A stretch of DNA of 64,000 bases from Prochlorococcus marinus str. MIT 9401 (GTDB lineage Bacteria; Cyanobacteriota; Cyanobacteriia; PCC-6307; Cyanobiaceae), in the NCBI RefSeq assembly GCF_000760095.1, contig NZ_JNAR01000016.1, positions 124,001 to 188,000 of the forward strand. The letters are read 5' to 3'. The notes beneath the pieces are model-generated. The model was not told the DNA's origin. It did no database searches and saw only the letters and a list, made by a program, of their open reading frames with translations. Shown here in pieces: positions 1 through 9,409 of the stretch. How positions within the stretch are numbered: the stretch's first letter is position 1; each line of letters begins with the position of its first letter. Position numbers and translations under genes: made by a program.

Positions 1-890
1 TTTTGAGGATTTATTGTTATGGAATTAGCCTGATTAATATTATTTAAACCTTCTATAGGAATTGAGGTTATGGCATAAATGCCTCCAATGGAGCCATCGA
101 TATGAAGCCATATATTTCTTTCTTTGCATATTTCACTTATGTCTTTAATAGGATCAATTGCTCCTCTTACAGTTGTGCCTAGAGTGGCAACAATAGCGAA
201 TATTTTTTTATTATCAATAAAACATCTATCTATAGTTTGTCTAAGATTTTGTATATCAATAATGCCGTTATTATCAGTTTTAATCCTGATAAGATTTGCT
301 TCATCAAGACCCATTATTCTTATACATTTAATGAAGGAGGAATGAGCATCTTCACTAACAAGTAATACAGAATTGGGATCTGAACCTAATCCAGAATTAT
401 GTCTAGCTGCTATAAGTGCATTCAAATTACTTAAAGTACCTCCGCTAGCTGCTATGCCTCCTGAAGAATCATTAAACCCTATTTTCTTTGCAAACCATTT
501 ACATAATGATTCCTCAAGAAGAGTAATACTTGGAGATAACTCGTAAGCAAGAAGATTATTATTTAAACCAGCAGCAATTAAATCGCCTAAAATGGAAAAT
601 ATCAAAGGGGGAGGATCCAGATGAGCTAAAGAGCCGGGATGAACTGGATTGAAAGAATTATTTAGTAGGGATTGAATATCAGAAAACAAATCTTCTGTAG
701 AATTACCATCCTCATCAGGCATTAAGCACTTGAAATTCTCATCAAATGGTAATGGACCATATTTATCAGCTTTAGAGAACCAGTCACAAAGAATTTGAGT
801 TGTTTTATTTAGGAGAGTAATTAAATTATCGTTAGTCCCTAAATACGAAGGGAAGTAAATATCTTTATTATTAATTAAATCTTCAGTCAT
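1..890 (-). CDS. PLP-dependent (group II) decarboxylase, C-terminus beyond window
   Basis: About 296 residues are visible, starting at the ATG whose complement is at 888-890. The protein resembles the aromatic-L-amino-acid/glutamate decarboxylase family of fold-type I PLP enzymes, which remove the alpha-carboxyl of an amino acid. Visible family marks are an HPGSLAHLDPPP stretch, a GGTLSNLNALIAAR segment that would hold the cofactor phosphate, and a final SITINPQ. In this family that last segment is followed by the PLP-binding lysine, whose codon straddles the window edge. The substrate cannot be read from the sequence. The gene is divergent from the deaminase gene, with about 43 bp between the two starts. 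The family call is fairly sure; the amino acid used is not. Confidence 0.85.
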   Translation of the reverse strand, partial: MTEDLINNKDIYFPSYLGTNDNLITLLNKTTQILCDWFSKADKYGPLPFDENFKCLMPDEDGNSTEDLFSDIQSLLNNSFNPVHPGSLAHLDPPPLIFSILGDLIAAGLNNNLLAYELSPSITLLEESLCKWFAKKIGFNDSSGGIAASGGTLSNLNALIAARHNSGLGSDPNSVLLVSEDAHSSFIKCIRIMGLDEANLIRIKTDNNGIIDIQNLRQTIDRCFIDNKKIFAIVATLGTTVRGAIDPIKDISEICKERNIWLHIDGSIGGIYAITSIPIEGLNNINQANSITINPQ

Positions 891-933
891 CAGATAAGAT
901 ATCTACTAATAAGTTTATTATTAATATTGGTAA

Positions 934-1449
934 ATGAGGTATATTTTTGAAAATGTAAATAGTAATTATGATGAACAGAAAGAAAAAAATATTTTAAAAT
1001 ATACAAGATGGATGAACTCTATTTTAAGAAGATCAGAAGAAATTGGAAAAGTTGAGTTACCAATCTGTTCAATAATTTTAGATGAAAGAGGAAGATGTAT
1101 TGGAAGAGGAGTTAACAGGAGAAATTTGAATAATGATCCTTTAGGTCATGCTGAAATTATGGCTCTAAGGCAGGCATCTCTAATAAAAAATGATTGGAGA
1201 TTTAATGAATGTATTATCATCACAAATTTAGAACCATGTACAATGTGTGCATCGGCGCTTATTCAAGCAAGGATGGGTAAAGTTGTTTTTGGTGCCTACG
1301 ATAAGAAAAGAGGTGGATTAGGCGGCTCAATTGACTTGTCAAAGCATAAAAGTTCTCATCACAAAATGGAAATAGAAGGAGGTATTTTAGAAGACGAATG
1401 CAGTAAAATTTTACAATTATGGTTTAAAAAGTTGAGGACTCAAAAATAG
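934..1449 (+). CDS. tadA: tRNA-specific adenosine deaminase-like zinc deaminase
   Basis: This cytidine/deoxycytidylate deaminase-fold enzyme is probably TadA, which converts adenosine 34 of tRNA-Arg(ACG) to inosine. The zinc site is visible: His72 and Glu74 in GHAEIM, and Cys102 and Cys105 in EPCTMC. The call is supported by the ARMGKVVFGAYDKKRGG stretch, which is typical of TadA. The 171-residue length is slightly above the usual 150-160, so the true start could be a downstream ATG such as the one at residue 27. Its last 26 bp overlap the 3' end of the convergent aminotransferase gene. A related guanine or cytosine deaminase is less likely. Confidence 0.85.
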   Translation: MRYIFENVNSNYDEQKEKNILKYTRWMNSILRRSEEIGKVELPICSIILDERGRCIGRGVNRRNLNNDPLGHAEIMALRQASLIKNDWRFNECIIITNLEPCTMCASALIQARMGKVVFGAYDKKRGGLGGSIDLSKHKSSHHKMEIEGGILEDECSKILQLWFKKLRTQK

Positions 1450-2608
1450 CATATTTTTTTAACTCAGTATCAAATAAATTTAATAATCTGTCTACATTCT
1501 CCTCGCTTGAGTTAAAGCCCATTAATCCTATGCGCCATACTTTACCAGACAATTCTCCAAGTCCATTTCCTATTTCTATTCCAAAGTTTCTTAAAAGATG
1601 ATTTCTAAAACCATCTCCATCAACTGCAGGTGGTATCTTTACTGTTGTAAGAGTTGGCAATCGATAATCCTCTGATACATGTAATTCCATTCCTAAACTT
1701 TCTAAACCTTTCCATAGTTTCTTTGCATTAGTATTATGCCTATACCAAACATTCTCTAAACCTTCTCTTGCAATTAATCGTAAACCTTCTCTAATAGCAA
1801 AATTCATATTTACAGGGGCAGTATGATGGTAAACCCGATCAGAACCCCAATATTTATTTAAAAGAGATAAATCTAAATACCAGTTGGGAACTTTTGTTTT
1901 TCTTGAACTTAGTTTATCTTCAGCTCTCTTATTCATTGTAAAAGGACTTAGTCCAGGCGGGCAGCTTAATCCTTTCTGGCTACAACTATACGCCAAATCT
2001 ATTTTCCACTCATCTATTAATAGTTCTAGAGCCCCAAGGGAAGTAACAGCGTCAACTAAGAATAAGCAGTTATTTTTTCTGCATACATCACCAATTCCGT
2101 TAAGAGGTTGTAAAACCCCACTTGATGTTTCAGCATGAACAATTGCAAATATAGCAGGTTTTTTAGTCTCTATTTCATACTTAATTTCTTCATAAGAAAA
2201 AGATTCCCCCCAAGTTTTTTCTATAACAGATACATCTGCTTTATATCTAGTTGCCATATCAACAAGTCTGTCTCCAAAATATCCTTTTTTAGCGATAAGA
2301 ATTTTTTCTCCTTCCTCTATAAAATTAGCTATTGAAGCTTCCATAGCTGCACTTCCAGTACCACTCATTGGAAGAGTCAGACGATTATTACATTGCCAGG
2401 TATATCTTAGAAGTTGTTGAACATCAGACATCAATGAAATATATGCTTCATCCAAGTGACCGATTGGATTTAAGGAAAGAGCATTTAGAACTTCTGGATG
2501 TGCGTTTGAAGGGCCAGGACCTAATAGAAGTCTAGAGGGAACATAAGTCTTTGAGAAATGAGATAAATTCTCTTTATTTAAAGCCGGAATAAGTTTTGCT
2601 TCTGTCAA
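1424..2608 (-). CDS. Class V aminotransferase, serine/alanine-glyoxylate aminotransferase type
   Basis: This 394-residue fold-type I PLP enzyme of class V probably transfers an amino group from serine or alanine to glyoxylate, a step in handling photorespiratory glyoxylate. The N-terminal LLLGPGPSNAHPEVL is typical of the SGAT/AGAT family. MSGTGSAAMEA would bind the cofactor phosphate, Asp186 in FLVDAVTSLG the pyridine nitrogen, and Lys212 in SCSQKGL the PLP. Cyanobacterial members are often mislabelled as a soluble hydrogenase small subunit; nothing here supports hydrogenase activity. It is convergent with tadA and divergent from glnA, so the 214-bp gap upstream is shared with the glnA promoter. 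Confidence 0.88.
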   Translation of the reverse strand: MTEAKLIPALNKENLSHFSKTYVPSRLLLGPGPSNAHPEVLNALSLNPIGHLDEAYISLMSDVQQLLRYTWQCNNRLTLPMSGTGSAAMEASIANFIEEGEKILIAKKGYFGDRLVDMATRYKADVSVIEKTWGESFSYEEIKYEIETKKPAIFAIVHAETSSGVLQPLNGIGDVCRKNNCLFLVDAVTSLGALELLIDEWKIDLAYSCSQKGLSCPPGLSPFTMNKRAEDKLSSRKTKVPNWYLDLSLLNKYWGSDRVYHHTAPVNMNFAIREGLRLIAREGLENVWYRHNTNAKKLWKGLESLGMELHVSEDYRLPTLTTVKIPPAVDGDGFRNHLLRNFGIEIGNGLGELSGKVWRIGLMGFNSSEENVDRLLNLFDTELKKYAIFESSTF

Positions 2609-2758
2609 AGCATTACATTCAATTACCTTTAAATTAAACTAATATCGTCACATAAGCGATATTTATTTAAAGAAATTAATTCAATTTAAATAATTAAGTA
2701 AATAATTATTAAAGTTATGACTTGAAACACTGAAAGAAGACGCCTAGTGTTGAAAAAA

Positions 2759-2772
2759 GTTACGGTTGATAC
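2759..2772 (+). promoter_or_regulatory. NtcA-type binding box upstream of glnA
   Basis: The bases read GTTACGGTTGATAC, that is GTT-N8-TAC, one mismatch from the NtcA consensus GTA-N8-TAC. Nineteen bases separate it from a TATTAA -10 element, the layout of a class II NtcA-activated promoter with the box in place of a -35. The same box and spacing recur before urtA, and glnA is an established NtcA target in cyanobacteria. Confidence 0.82.
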
Positions 2773-2791
2773 ATAATAAGAGTCATCAAGT

Positions 2792-2797
2792 TATTAA
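2792..2797 (+). promoter_or_regulatory. Putative -10 element of the glnA promoter
   Basis: TATTAA lies 19 bases after the NtcA-type box. Transcription would start near 2804, giving an untranslated leader of about 19 nt before the glnA ATG at 2823. The start site is inferred from spacing only. Confidence 0.6.
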
Positions 2798-2822
2798 TTT
2801 CATATAAGGTATCTCAATAATT

Positions 2823-4244
2823 ATGTCTAAGTCTCCACAAGATGTTTTAAGTCAAATTAAAGATGAAGGAATTGAACTCATCGATTTAAAATTCACAGAC
2901 ATCCATGGTAAATGGCAACATTTAACTCTTACATCAGACATGATAGAGGAGGATTCATTTACAGAAGGTCTAGCATTTGACGGTTCATCAATAAGAGGTT
3001 GGAAAGCAATTAATGCCTCGGATATGTCAATGGTGCCCGATGCAAGTACAGCTTGGATAGATCCTTTTTATAAACATAAAACTCTAAGTATGATTTGCTC
3101 TATTCAAGAGCCTAGAAGTGGAGAGCCTTATGATAGGTGTCCAAGAGCATTAGCCCAAAAGGCATTAAAATATTTAGATTCAACTGGTAAAGCAGATACT
3201 GCATTTTTTGGGCCAGAACCAGAATTCTTTTTATTTGATGATGTTAGATATGACTCTAAAGAAGGAAGTTGTTTTTATAGTGTAGATACTATTGAAGCAC
3301 CTTGGAACACAGGGAGAATTGAAGAAGGGGGAAACTTAGGATACAAAATTCAATATAAAGAAGGATATTTTCCAGTAGCTCCTAATGATACTGCGCAAGA
3401 TATTAGATCTGAGATGCTTCTTCTTATGGGTGAATTAGGTATTCCCACAGAAAAACATCACCATGAAGTTGCTGGCGCCGGCCAACACGAGCTAGGAATG
3501 AAATTTGATTCGCTAATAAATGCTGCTGATAACGTTATGACTTACAAATACGTTGTCAGAAATGTTGCCAAAAAATATGGAAAAACTGCAACATTTATGC
3601 CCAAGCCTGTTTTTAACGATAACGGAACCGGAATGCATGTCCACCAAAGTTTATGGAAAAATGGACAGCCACTATTTTTTGGTGAAGGAGCATATGCAAA
3701 TTTATCTCAAACGGCTAGATGGTACATCGGAGGCATACTTAAGCATGCCCCTTCTTTCCTAGCATTTACTAACCCAACTACAAATAGTTATAAACGATTG
3801 GTTCCAGGATTCGAAGCACCTGTAAATCTAGTTTATTCTGAGGGTAATAGATCTGCGGCAGTCAGAATACCTTTAACAGGTCCAAGCCCTAAAGCTAAAA
3901 GATTAGAATTTAGATCAGGTGATGCACTTGCAAATCCTTACTTAGCATTCTCTGTAATGATGCTTGCAGGTATTGATGGAATTAAGAATCAAATTGATCC
4001 TGGTGATGGAGTTGATGTAGATTTATTTGAACTTCCAGCTGATGAACTTGCGAAAATTGATACAGTACCTTCATCTTTAAATGATTCACTTAATGCGCTA
4101 AAAGCAGATAAGGATTATCTATTGGCTGGTGGAGTATTTACAGAAGATTTTATTGATAACTTTATCGATATAAAATACGAAGAAGTTCAACAACTAAGAC
4201 AAAGACCTCATCCACATGAATTCTTTATGTATTACGATGCATAA
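2823..4244 (+). CDS. glnA: Glutamine synthetase, type I
   Basis: Glutamine synthetase joins ammonium to glutamate with ATP and is the entry point of nitrogen, including ammonia from urease encoded about 40 kb downstream. The 473-residue length matches dodecameric GSI. Visible signatures include the N-terminal [11 protein letters not shown], the metal and glutamate-binding [12 protein letters not shown], the ATP-site [19 protein letters not shown] and the catalytic NRSAAVRIP. The region matching the adenylylated tyrosine of enterobacterial enzymes reads DLFELPADE, with Phe in place of Tyr, so adenylylation at this site is ruled out; cyanobacteria usually use small inactivating proteins instead. 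An NtcA box precedes it and a strong terminator follows, so it is probably monocistronic. Confidence 0.98.
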   Translation: MSKSPQDVLSQIKDEGIELIDLKFTDIHGKWQHLTLTSDMIEEDSFTEGLAFDGSSIRGWKAINASDMSMVPDASTAWIDPFYKHKTLSMICSIQEPRSGEPYDRCPRALAQKALKYLDSTGKADTAFFGPEPEFFLFDDVRYDSKEGSCFYSVDTIEAPWNTGRIEEGGNLGYKIQYKEGYFPVAPNDTAQDIRSEMLLLMGELGIPTEKHHHEVAGAGQHELGMKFDSLINAADNVMTYKYVVRNVAKKYGKTATFMPKPVFNDNGTGMHVHQSLWKNGQPLFFGEGAYANLSQTARWYIGGILKHAPSFLAFTNPTTNSYKRLVPGFEAPVNLVYSEGNRSAAVRIPLTGPSPKAKRLEFRSGDALANPYLAFSVMMLAGIDGIKNQIDPGDGVDVDLFELPADELAKIDTVPSSLNDSLNALKADKDYLLAGGVFTEDFIDNFIDIKYEEVQQLRQRPHPHEFFMYYDA

Positions 4245-4269
4245 TTAAAAGAAAAAATTATTTTAAATT

Positions 4270-4318
4270 AATCAATTTGAGAAATTTCACAAAATATTCT
4301 CAAATTGATTTTTTTTTT
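4270..4318 (+). terminator. Rho-independent terminator of glnA
   Basis: A 14-bp perfect inverted repeat (AATCAATTTGAGAA at 4270-4283 with its complement at 4297-4310) encloses a 13-nt loop and runs into a T tract ending at 4318. It starts 26 bp after the glnA stop codon. Confidence 0.88.
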
Positions 4319-4346
4319 GTTGGAATGTATATATATAAAATAAAAA

Positions 4347-5402
4347 ATGGCTAGGGAATCTATTTCAAAAATTGCATATAAAACGCTACAACAGAGTAAA
4401 AGCATTGCAGGTTTTGCACATAAGCAGATAAGTTCAAGATTAATGAATTTTATTCTTCCCGATTCGAAACTTGAAAATTTTGATATTGATAAGGATCTCC
4501 TGATAAAAATACAAAATTCAATGGATATCTTAAGAGAAGAAGATTGGAATGATGCAGAAAAAAATATATATCCAAAAAAATTATTATTTAACGAGCCATG
4601 GCTCAGATATCTAACTCAATATCCCAAAATTTGGCTCGATATGCCTAACACATGGGATAGACGCAGAAGACAAAACTTTGACGACCTACCAAAATCAATT
4701 GATAAAGATAATTATCCTCAATATTACTTGAGAAATTTTCATCATCAAACAGACGGTTATTTATCTGATTTTTCAGCTAGCATTTATGACCTACAAGTAG
4801 AGATCCTTTTCAACGGAAGTGCTGACTCAATGAGGAGAAGAATTATTAAACCAATAAAAGAAGGACTTGAAATTTTTAACGATAGAAAAAAAAGTTCTAT
4901 AAAAATACTTGATGTAGCTACAGGATCTGGAAGAACATTAAAACAATTAAGAGCCGCATTTCCTAAAGAGAAAATTACCGGAATTGATTTATCTGATTCA
5001 TACTTGAAAGAGGCAAGTAGATATATTTCAGATTTAGATGGAGATTTAATTCAGTTAATAAAAGGTAATGCAGAAGAATTACCTTTTGAAAATGATAATT
5101 TTCAATGCATTTCTTGTGTTTACTTATTTCATGAATTACCTAGAACAATTAGAGCTAAAGTATTAAATGAATTTTTTAGAGTTCTTGAACCTGGAGGGAT
5201 ATTAGTGTTAGCTGATTCAATTCAAATAAGTGATTCGCCTGACTTTATATCCATAATGGAAAACTTCTATAAATCTTTTCATGAGCCTTTTTATTGTGAT
5301 TACATAAAAGAGGATATAGATTCTAAAATAGAGGAAGTAGGGTTTAAAGATGTAAAATCAAATTCCTTTTTTATGACCAAAGTTTGGTCTGCTGTAAAGT
5401 AA
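4347..5402 (+). CDS. SAM-dependent methyltransferase (class I, UbiE-like fold)
   Basis: The C-terminal half of this 351-residue protein is a class I Rossmann methyltransferase. The SAM-binding motif ILDVATGSGRT lies at about residues 187-197, followed by an acidic residue in TGIDLS and a motif-VI-like VLEPGGILVLADS. The N-terminal ~140 residues are specific to this cyanobacterial type, with a Trp/Arg-rich stretch (WLDMPNTWDRRRRQNFDDLP). The substrate is unknown; UbiE/COQ5 likeness suggests a small lipid or quinone, but this is only fold-level evidence. It starts about 30 bp after the glnA terminator and is followed after 12 bp by a small co-oriented gene. Confidence 0.8.
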   Translation: MARESISKIAYKTLQQSKSIAGFAHKQISSRLMNFILPDSKLENFDIDKDLLIKIQNSMDILREEDWNDAEKNIYPKKLLFNEPWLRYLTQYPKIWLDMPNTWDRRRRQNFDDLPKSIDKDNYPQYYLRNFHHQTDGYLSDFSASIYDLQVEILFNGSADSMRRRIIKPIKEGLEIFNDRKKSSIKILDVATGSGRTLKQLRAAFPKEKITGIDLSDSYLKEASRYISDLDGDLIQLIKGNAEELPFENDNFQCISCVYLFHELPRTIRAKVLNEFFRVLEPGGILVLADSIQISDSPDFISIMENFYKSFHEPFYCDYIKEDIDSKIEEVGFKDVKSNSFFMTKVWSAVK

Positions 5403-5414
5403 AAAAAAAATTCT

Positions 5415-5669
5415 ATGACCTATTGGGATAAAGATACTATTCAGCTTGTTCAAAGTCTTAATGACAAATTAAAGATTGATCATTCTAAATGGCATAAAGA
5501 TAAAGGAAATAAATTTAAACGATCTGCAGAACTAATTTCGGCGGGATTATGCCATTTAATTATTTCTAGTAATGAGAAGGAAACTATTGAATATATAGAA
5601 GAAAGTATTAAATGGTTAAAAGAAATAAACGTAGATCAACCTTGTCCTAGTAAAAAATCACCTTTTTAA
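5415..5669 (+). CDS. Small conserved cyanobacterial protein of unknown function
   Basis: This is an 84-residue soluble protein with no signal peptide or membrane segment. It is predicted to be mostly helical, with a central RSAELISAGLCHLI stretch and a C-terminal PCPSKKSPF tail. It starts 12 bp after the methyltransferase gene and probably shares its transcript. Its last 12 bp overlap the 3' end of the convergent RsbW-like gene. I recognise the general look of a short, conserved cyanobacterial family but cannot assign a function. Confidence 0.7.
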   Translation: MTYWDKDTIQLVQSLNDKLKIDHSKWHKDKGNKFKRSAELISAGLCHLIISSNEKETIEYIEESIKWLKEINVDQPCPSKKSPF

Positions 5670-6092
5670 TGCCAACTGAAGCCTATTACCTTTACTACTC
5701 CATCTAATATCATCAAAACATTCATTAATAATGTATAATCCTCGGCCATTTACACTACTTAATTTTTTGGGTAATTTGTAATCCCTTTTTTTTATTTCTA
5801 AACCATTACCTTGATCTTGAATTTGCCAAACACACCAATTTGGAGTAATTATTCTTCTTACTCTAATATTTTTTTTGGGATCTAATTTATTTCCATGTTT
5901 TACTGCGTTAACTAGAGCTTCATGTAAACCAAGTTTTATAAGATAGCTTGATTGAGAATATTTAATAGGTTCTAATAATTGATCGACGAATTCATTTAAC
6001 TGTAATGATGATTCGAATTCGTAGTTTGACCAGTTAATATTTGGTCTTTTAAAAAATTTTTTTAAAATATTTTTGCCCCGAAATAAGGACAT
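5658..6092 (-). CDS. RsbW/SpoIIAB-like anti-sigma regulatory factor (HATPase_c)
   Basis: This 144-residue protein is a lone GHKL ATPase domain of the kind found in serine kinases that bind sigma factors or STAS-domain anti-sigma antagonists. The N-box is HEALVNAVKHGN (residues 57-68), the G1 box is DQGNGLE (93-99) and the G2 box is GRGLYIINECFD (116-127). There is no histidine phosphorylation domain, so it is not an ordinary sensor kinase. A STAS protein with the conserved serine is encoded at 30065-30430 and could be its partner; this is inference. It is convergent with the gene at 5415-5669. Confidence 0.85.
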   Translation of the reverse strand: MSLFRGKNILKKFFKRPNINWSNYEFESSLQLNEFVDQLLEPIKYSQSSYLIKLGLHEALVNAVKHGNKLDPKKNIRVRRIITPNWCVWQIQDQGNGLEIKKRDYKLPKKLSSVNGRGLYIINECFDDIRWSSKGNRLQLALKR

Positions 6093-6139
6093 AATAATAT
6101 TTTGATACTTATTTAATCTTAACTTATTAAATACCTCAT

Positions 6140-6859
6140 TTAAAGAATATTATTATGTCTCTTTGCAATAGCAGGATGTCGTAGGATAGAGTCCATAAGT
6201 CTTACTCCTCTTAGTTGATTTATTAAAGGCATATGTCCATCAGGAGCATCCAATGACCAGCAAAAAGATCCAGGATATCTAGTCCATAAGCCCTCTTTTT
6301 TCCAACCTATTTTCGGCCACATTAATTCATATTTTTTTCCTACTGATTTTAAAATCTTTGCCTGAATTGAGAATCCAAATCTACCAGTAGAATAAATATT
6401 CCATAAGCGATCCATTGTTTCTAGGTCTTTACCTGACATATTCTTAACTTCACTGTAGAAAACATATCCACGTTTTTCAGCTAATTTTCCAGCTAATTTT
6501 CGTAAATAGGAACTTGTTAATCTATCTGCCTCTTCAAATTTTTGCTCAACCAACATCAATTGCAAATCTTCATAATTAATATCATTATCTGAATATGTAT
6601 TAAACCAATTATTGAATTTGGAATTTTCAAAAAAATCAGGCTTAAATTTTTTTAAAACTTGCAATATCCAACCAGCAGCCCAGTCGTCTCCATCACTATC
6701 AAAGATATCAAAAAGTGAAGGGCCAAATTTAAAAATATTTTCGACTTCAGATTCTATTTGAGTTAATGAATTTATTCTTTTCCTTTGATTGGAATCTACA
6801 AATTTTTTTATCAGATCTAATGTAGCATTATTAAAGTTATCTTGTTCTTTGTTATTCAT
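6140..6859 (-). CDS. GUN4-domain protein, Mg-chelatase regulator
   Basis: GUN4 proteins bind protoporphyrin IX and Mg-protoporphyrin and stimulate Mg-chelatase, the first committed step to chlorophyll. The C-terminal ~140 residues carry the family pattern: a LQLMLVEQKFEEADRLT segment, a central LWNIYSTGRFGFSIQAKI, then GSFCWSLDAPDGHMPLINQL and RGVRLMDSILRHPA. The N-terminal ~90 residues form a helical bundle with DDWAAGWILQVLKKF, as in the cyanobacterial two-domain form. The 239-residue length fits. It sits alone on the minus strand, divergent from mnmH with only 35 bp between starts. Confidence 0.9.
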   Translation of the reverse strand: MNNKEQDNFNNATLDLIKKFVDSNQRKRINSLTQIESEVENIFKFGPSLFDIFDSDGDDWAAGWILQVLKKFKPDFFENSKFNNWFNTYSDNDINYEDLQLMLVEQKFEEADRLTSSYLRKLAGKLAEKRGYVFYSEVKNMSGKDLETMDRLWNIYSTGRFGFSIQAKILKSVGKKYELMWPKIGWKKEGLWTRYPGSFCWSLDAPDGHMPLINQLRGVRLMDSILRHPAIAKRHNNIL

Positions 6860-6894
6860 TTTAAAAAATCAATCTAAAAAAATAAAAACTATCC

Positions 6895-7935
6895 ATGTAT
6901 TTCAAAAGAAAAGAACTAGAGAAATTTAGAAGTTTTAAAGGACCACTTATAGATGTTAGAAGCCCGAGTGAATATTATAAAGGACACCTGCCTAATTCTA
7001 TTAACATTCCACTATTTGATAATGATGAGAGATCTATAATTGGAACGATTTATAAAAAAGAGGGAAGAAAAAAAGCAGTCATAAAGGGATTAAGTTTTTT
7101 TGAAAAAAAAATGGAATTACTTCTTGATAATTTATTCATGAGTATTGAGTCTCATAAAACTATTGCTAATAAAAATGAAAAATTTTTTATCAGAATATAT
7201 TGCTCTAGAGGAGGAATGCGTTCACAAAGCATTGCTTGGCTACTAGAAAAATATAAATTAAATCCAATTACACTTAAGGGAGGATACAAATTATATAGAA
7301 GATGGGTATTAGATAGTTTCTCAAAAAACTTGAATATAGTAGTTATTGGAGGAAAAACAGGCACAGGGAAGACAAGATTATTATCATTACTAGAGAAAAA
7401 TAAATATCAAACTATTGATCTTGAAGGATTTGCTTGCCATAGAGGAAGTACATTTGGAGGTTTAGGAATGAAAGAACAACCTTCAAATGAACAATTTGAA
7501 AATAAAATTGCAGAAAAATTAAATTCCTTTGAAATTTCTAATAATATTTTTGTAGAAGCAGAAAGTGCAAATATAGGAAAATGCAAAATTCCTCATGAAT
7601 TCTTCAGTCAGATGAAAAATTCTAGGAGAATTGAAATTTTAAGGAGCGAATCTAACAGGCTAGATGAGTTGATAAATACTTATAGTATTTTTAAGAAAGA
7701 AGAACTCAAAGAATCTGTATTAAGGATAAAAAAAAGATTAGGACCGCAAAGAACAAAAATAGCTCTTGAATCAATCAATAATGAGAGATGGGAATTGGTT
7801 TGCAAATCTGTTCTAGATTATTACGATAAGTGTTATGAATATGAAAAGGTTGGCAAAACAAATATAAAGTTATTAGATTTAACAGACAAAAAATATGATG
7901 AAAGTATCCTAGAATTAATAAATGATGTTTTATAA
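6895..7935 (+). CDS. mnmH: tRNA 2-selenouridine/geranyl-2-thiouridine synthase
   Basis: MnmH (SelU/YbbB) exchanges sulfur for selenium, by way of a geranylated intermediate, at the wobble uridine of tRNAs for Lys, Glu and Gln. Residues 1-140 form a rhodanese domain with VRSPSEYYKGHLPNSINIP and the catalytic Cys103 in YCSRGGMRS. A P-loop domain follows with Walker A GGKTGTGKT at about 152-160. The 346-residue length is typical. No selenophosphate synthetase gene lies in this window, so whether selenium is really used here is open. Confidence 0.9.
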   Translation: MYFKRKELEKFRSFKGPLIDVRSPSEYYKGHLPNSINIPLFDNDERSIIGTIYKKEGRKKAVIKGLSFFEKKMELLLDNLFMSIESHKTIANKNEKFFIRIYCSRGGMRSQSIAWLLEKYKLNPITLKGGYKLYRRWVLDSFSKNLNIVVIGGKTGTGKTRLLSLLEKNKYQTIDLEGFACHRGSTFGGLGMKEQPSNEQFENKIAEKLNSFEISNNIFVEAESANIGKCKIPHEFFSQMKNSRRIEILRSESNRLDELINTYSIFKKEELKESVLRIKKRLGPQRTKIALESINNERWELVCKSVLDYYDKCYEYEKVGKTNIKLLDLTDKKYDESILELINDVL

Positions 7936-7995
7936 AATAATTACAAACGAATGTGAAAAATATTTCCTAAGATAAAAAATTATAAAGAGGATACT

Positions 7996-8346
7996 ATGAC
8001 AGAAAATAAAAGTGCAAAAATACAATTCTATGAAGGAACTGATGAACCAGTAGTGCCTGAAATAAGACTGACTAGGAGTAAAGATGGTACCACCGGCCAA
8101 GCGTTATTTTTATTCGAAAAACCTCAGGCATTATCTTCAATTACAGATGGTGAAATCACAGGTATGAGGATGATTGATTCCGAAGGTGAAATACTAACTA
8201 GGGAAGTCAAAGTAAAGTTTGTTGATGGAGAACCCATATTTTTAGAGGCAGTTTATATTTGGAAGAACACATCAGACTTTGATAGATTCATGAGATTCGC
8301 AAATAGTTATGCTAAATCAAATGGATTAGGATATTCTGAGAAGTAG
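7996..8346 (+). CDS. psb28: Photosystem II assembly factor Psb28
   Basis: Psb28 binds transiently to CP47 during photosystem II assembly and repair and also affects chlorophyll synthesis. The 116-residue length and the family motifs are all present: [20 protein letters not shown] near the N-terminus, then [41 protein letters not shown] and [19 protein letters not shown]. It has no signal peptide or membrane segment, as expected for a stromal-side assembly factor. It starts 60 bp after mnmH, and a TTG-started transporter follows after 16 bp. Confidence 0.96.
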   Translation: MTENKSAKIQFYEGTDEPVVPEIRLTRSKDGTTGQALFLFEKPQALSSITDGEITGMRMIDSEGEILTREVKVKFVDGEPIFLEAVYIWKNTSDFDRFMRFANSYAKSNGLGYSEK

Positions 8347-8362
8347 TAGAATATTTTAAAAA

Positions 8363-9406
8363 TTGAGTAGTTCATCATATTTCAGGTTAGTAGTAATTCT
8401 AATAACTTCCTTAATAATATGGACTTTAAGAGAGTTTCTCCTATTAATAATTTGTTCTTTAGTAATTTCAAATATTGTATGTAATTTATGCAATCAAATT
8501 CAAAAGGGTTTGAAAATCCCCCGATCACTATCCTTGTTTCTTGTTTTGTCTGTTATATCTGTAATAGTATTTACTATTTTTATTCTTGTATTGCCTCCAT
8601 TTATAAAAGAATTTAATGAAATACTAGTTGATATTCCAAATGGTTTATCAAAAATAAATATTTTGATTAATGCAAATCTGAACAAATTTAATAGCCTATT
8701 TTATGGTGAACAATCAGAAAATGTTATAGACATATTTAGTCTAATAAATAATGTAGTTACGATTCCAGATGCCACAACTATTGCAAAAGCTATTCAAGAA
8801 AGTTTTAAGAATTTAATAAATATAGCGGGGAATCTTGGTTCAGGTCTTTTGAAATTAATATTCGTATTAGCAGTGAGTTTGATGTTTTCTATTGAACCAA
8901 AACAATATAAAGAAAATATACTTCTAATAATTCCAAAAAATTATCGAAACAAGTTTAGAAATATTCTTGAAAAATGCAATATTGCATTAGCAAATTGGAC
9001 CTTTTCTATGGCCATAAGTTCATTATCAGTAGGTCTATTATCATTAATAGTTTTGTCTATATTAGATGTCAAATATGTTGTCTCAAATGCTTTAATAGCA
9101 ATGGTTCTTAATATAATTCCAAATATTGGTCCAGTTATTAGTGGTATATTTCCTATCTCAATTGCACTACTAGATAATTTTTGGAAGCCACTGGCCGTTT
9201 TAGGAGCATATATAATCATTCAAAATATTGAGAGCTATATAATAATGCCCTCTATAATGAAGAAAAAAGCAAACTTACTTCCTGGTTTGACATTAATATC
9301 ACAATTTGGTTTTACCTTCATTTTTGGTCCATTGGGCTTAATACTTTCTCTTCCATTAGCTGTAGTAATTCAAGTTTTAATCAAAGAATCAATTAAAGAT
9401 ATTTAA
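8363..9406 (+). CDS. AI-2E/PerM family membrane transporter
   Basis: This 347-residue polytopic membrane protein has the AI-2E exporter (PerM/YdiK) layout: paired helices at the N-terminus, a long extracytoplasmic central region at about 80-145 (VLPPFIKEFNEILVDIPNGL), then several helices ending in FTFIFGPLGLILSLPLAVVIQVLIKE. The NIIPNIGPVISGIFP segment is a family hallmark. The best start is a TTG at 8363, since no ATG lies at the right place before the first helix. The transported substrate is unknown. It follows psb28 closely and converges with the small gene at 9410-9592, with 3 bp between them. Confidence 0.85.
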   Translation: MSSSSYFRLVVILITSLIIWTLREFLLLIICSLVISNIVCNLCNQIQKGLKIPRSLSLFLVLSVISVIVFTIFILVLPPFIKEFNEILVDIPNGLSKINILINANLNKFNSLFYGEQSENVIDIFSLINNVVTIPDATTIAKAIQESFKNLINIAGNLGSGLLKLIFVLAVSLMFSIEPKQYKENILLIIPKNYRNKFRNILEKCNIALANWTFSMAISSLSVGLLSLIVLSILDVKYVVSNALIAMVLNIIPNIGPVISGIFPISIALLDNFWKPLAVLGAYIIIQNIESYIIMPSIMKKKANLLPGLTLISQFGFTFIFGPLGLILSLPLAVVIQVLIKESIKDI

Positions 9407-9409
9407 AAA

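Noticed and set aside
124-345. Plus-strand 73-residue frame
   Set aside because: Antisense to the PLP decarboxylase.
1884-2335. Two plus-strand frames of 84 and 66 residues
   Set aside because: Both lie antisense within the class V aminotransferase gene.
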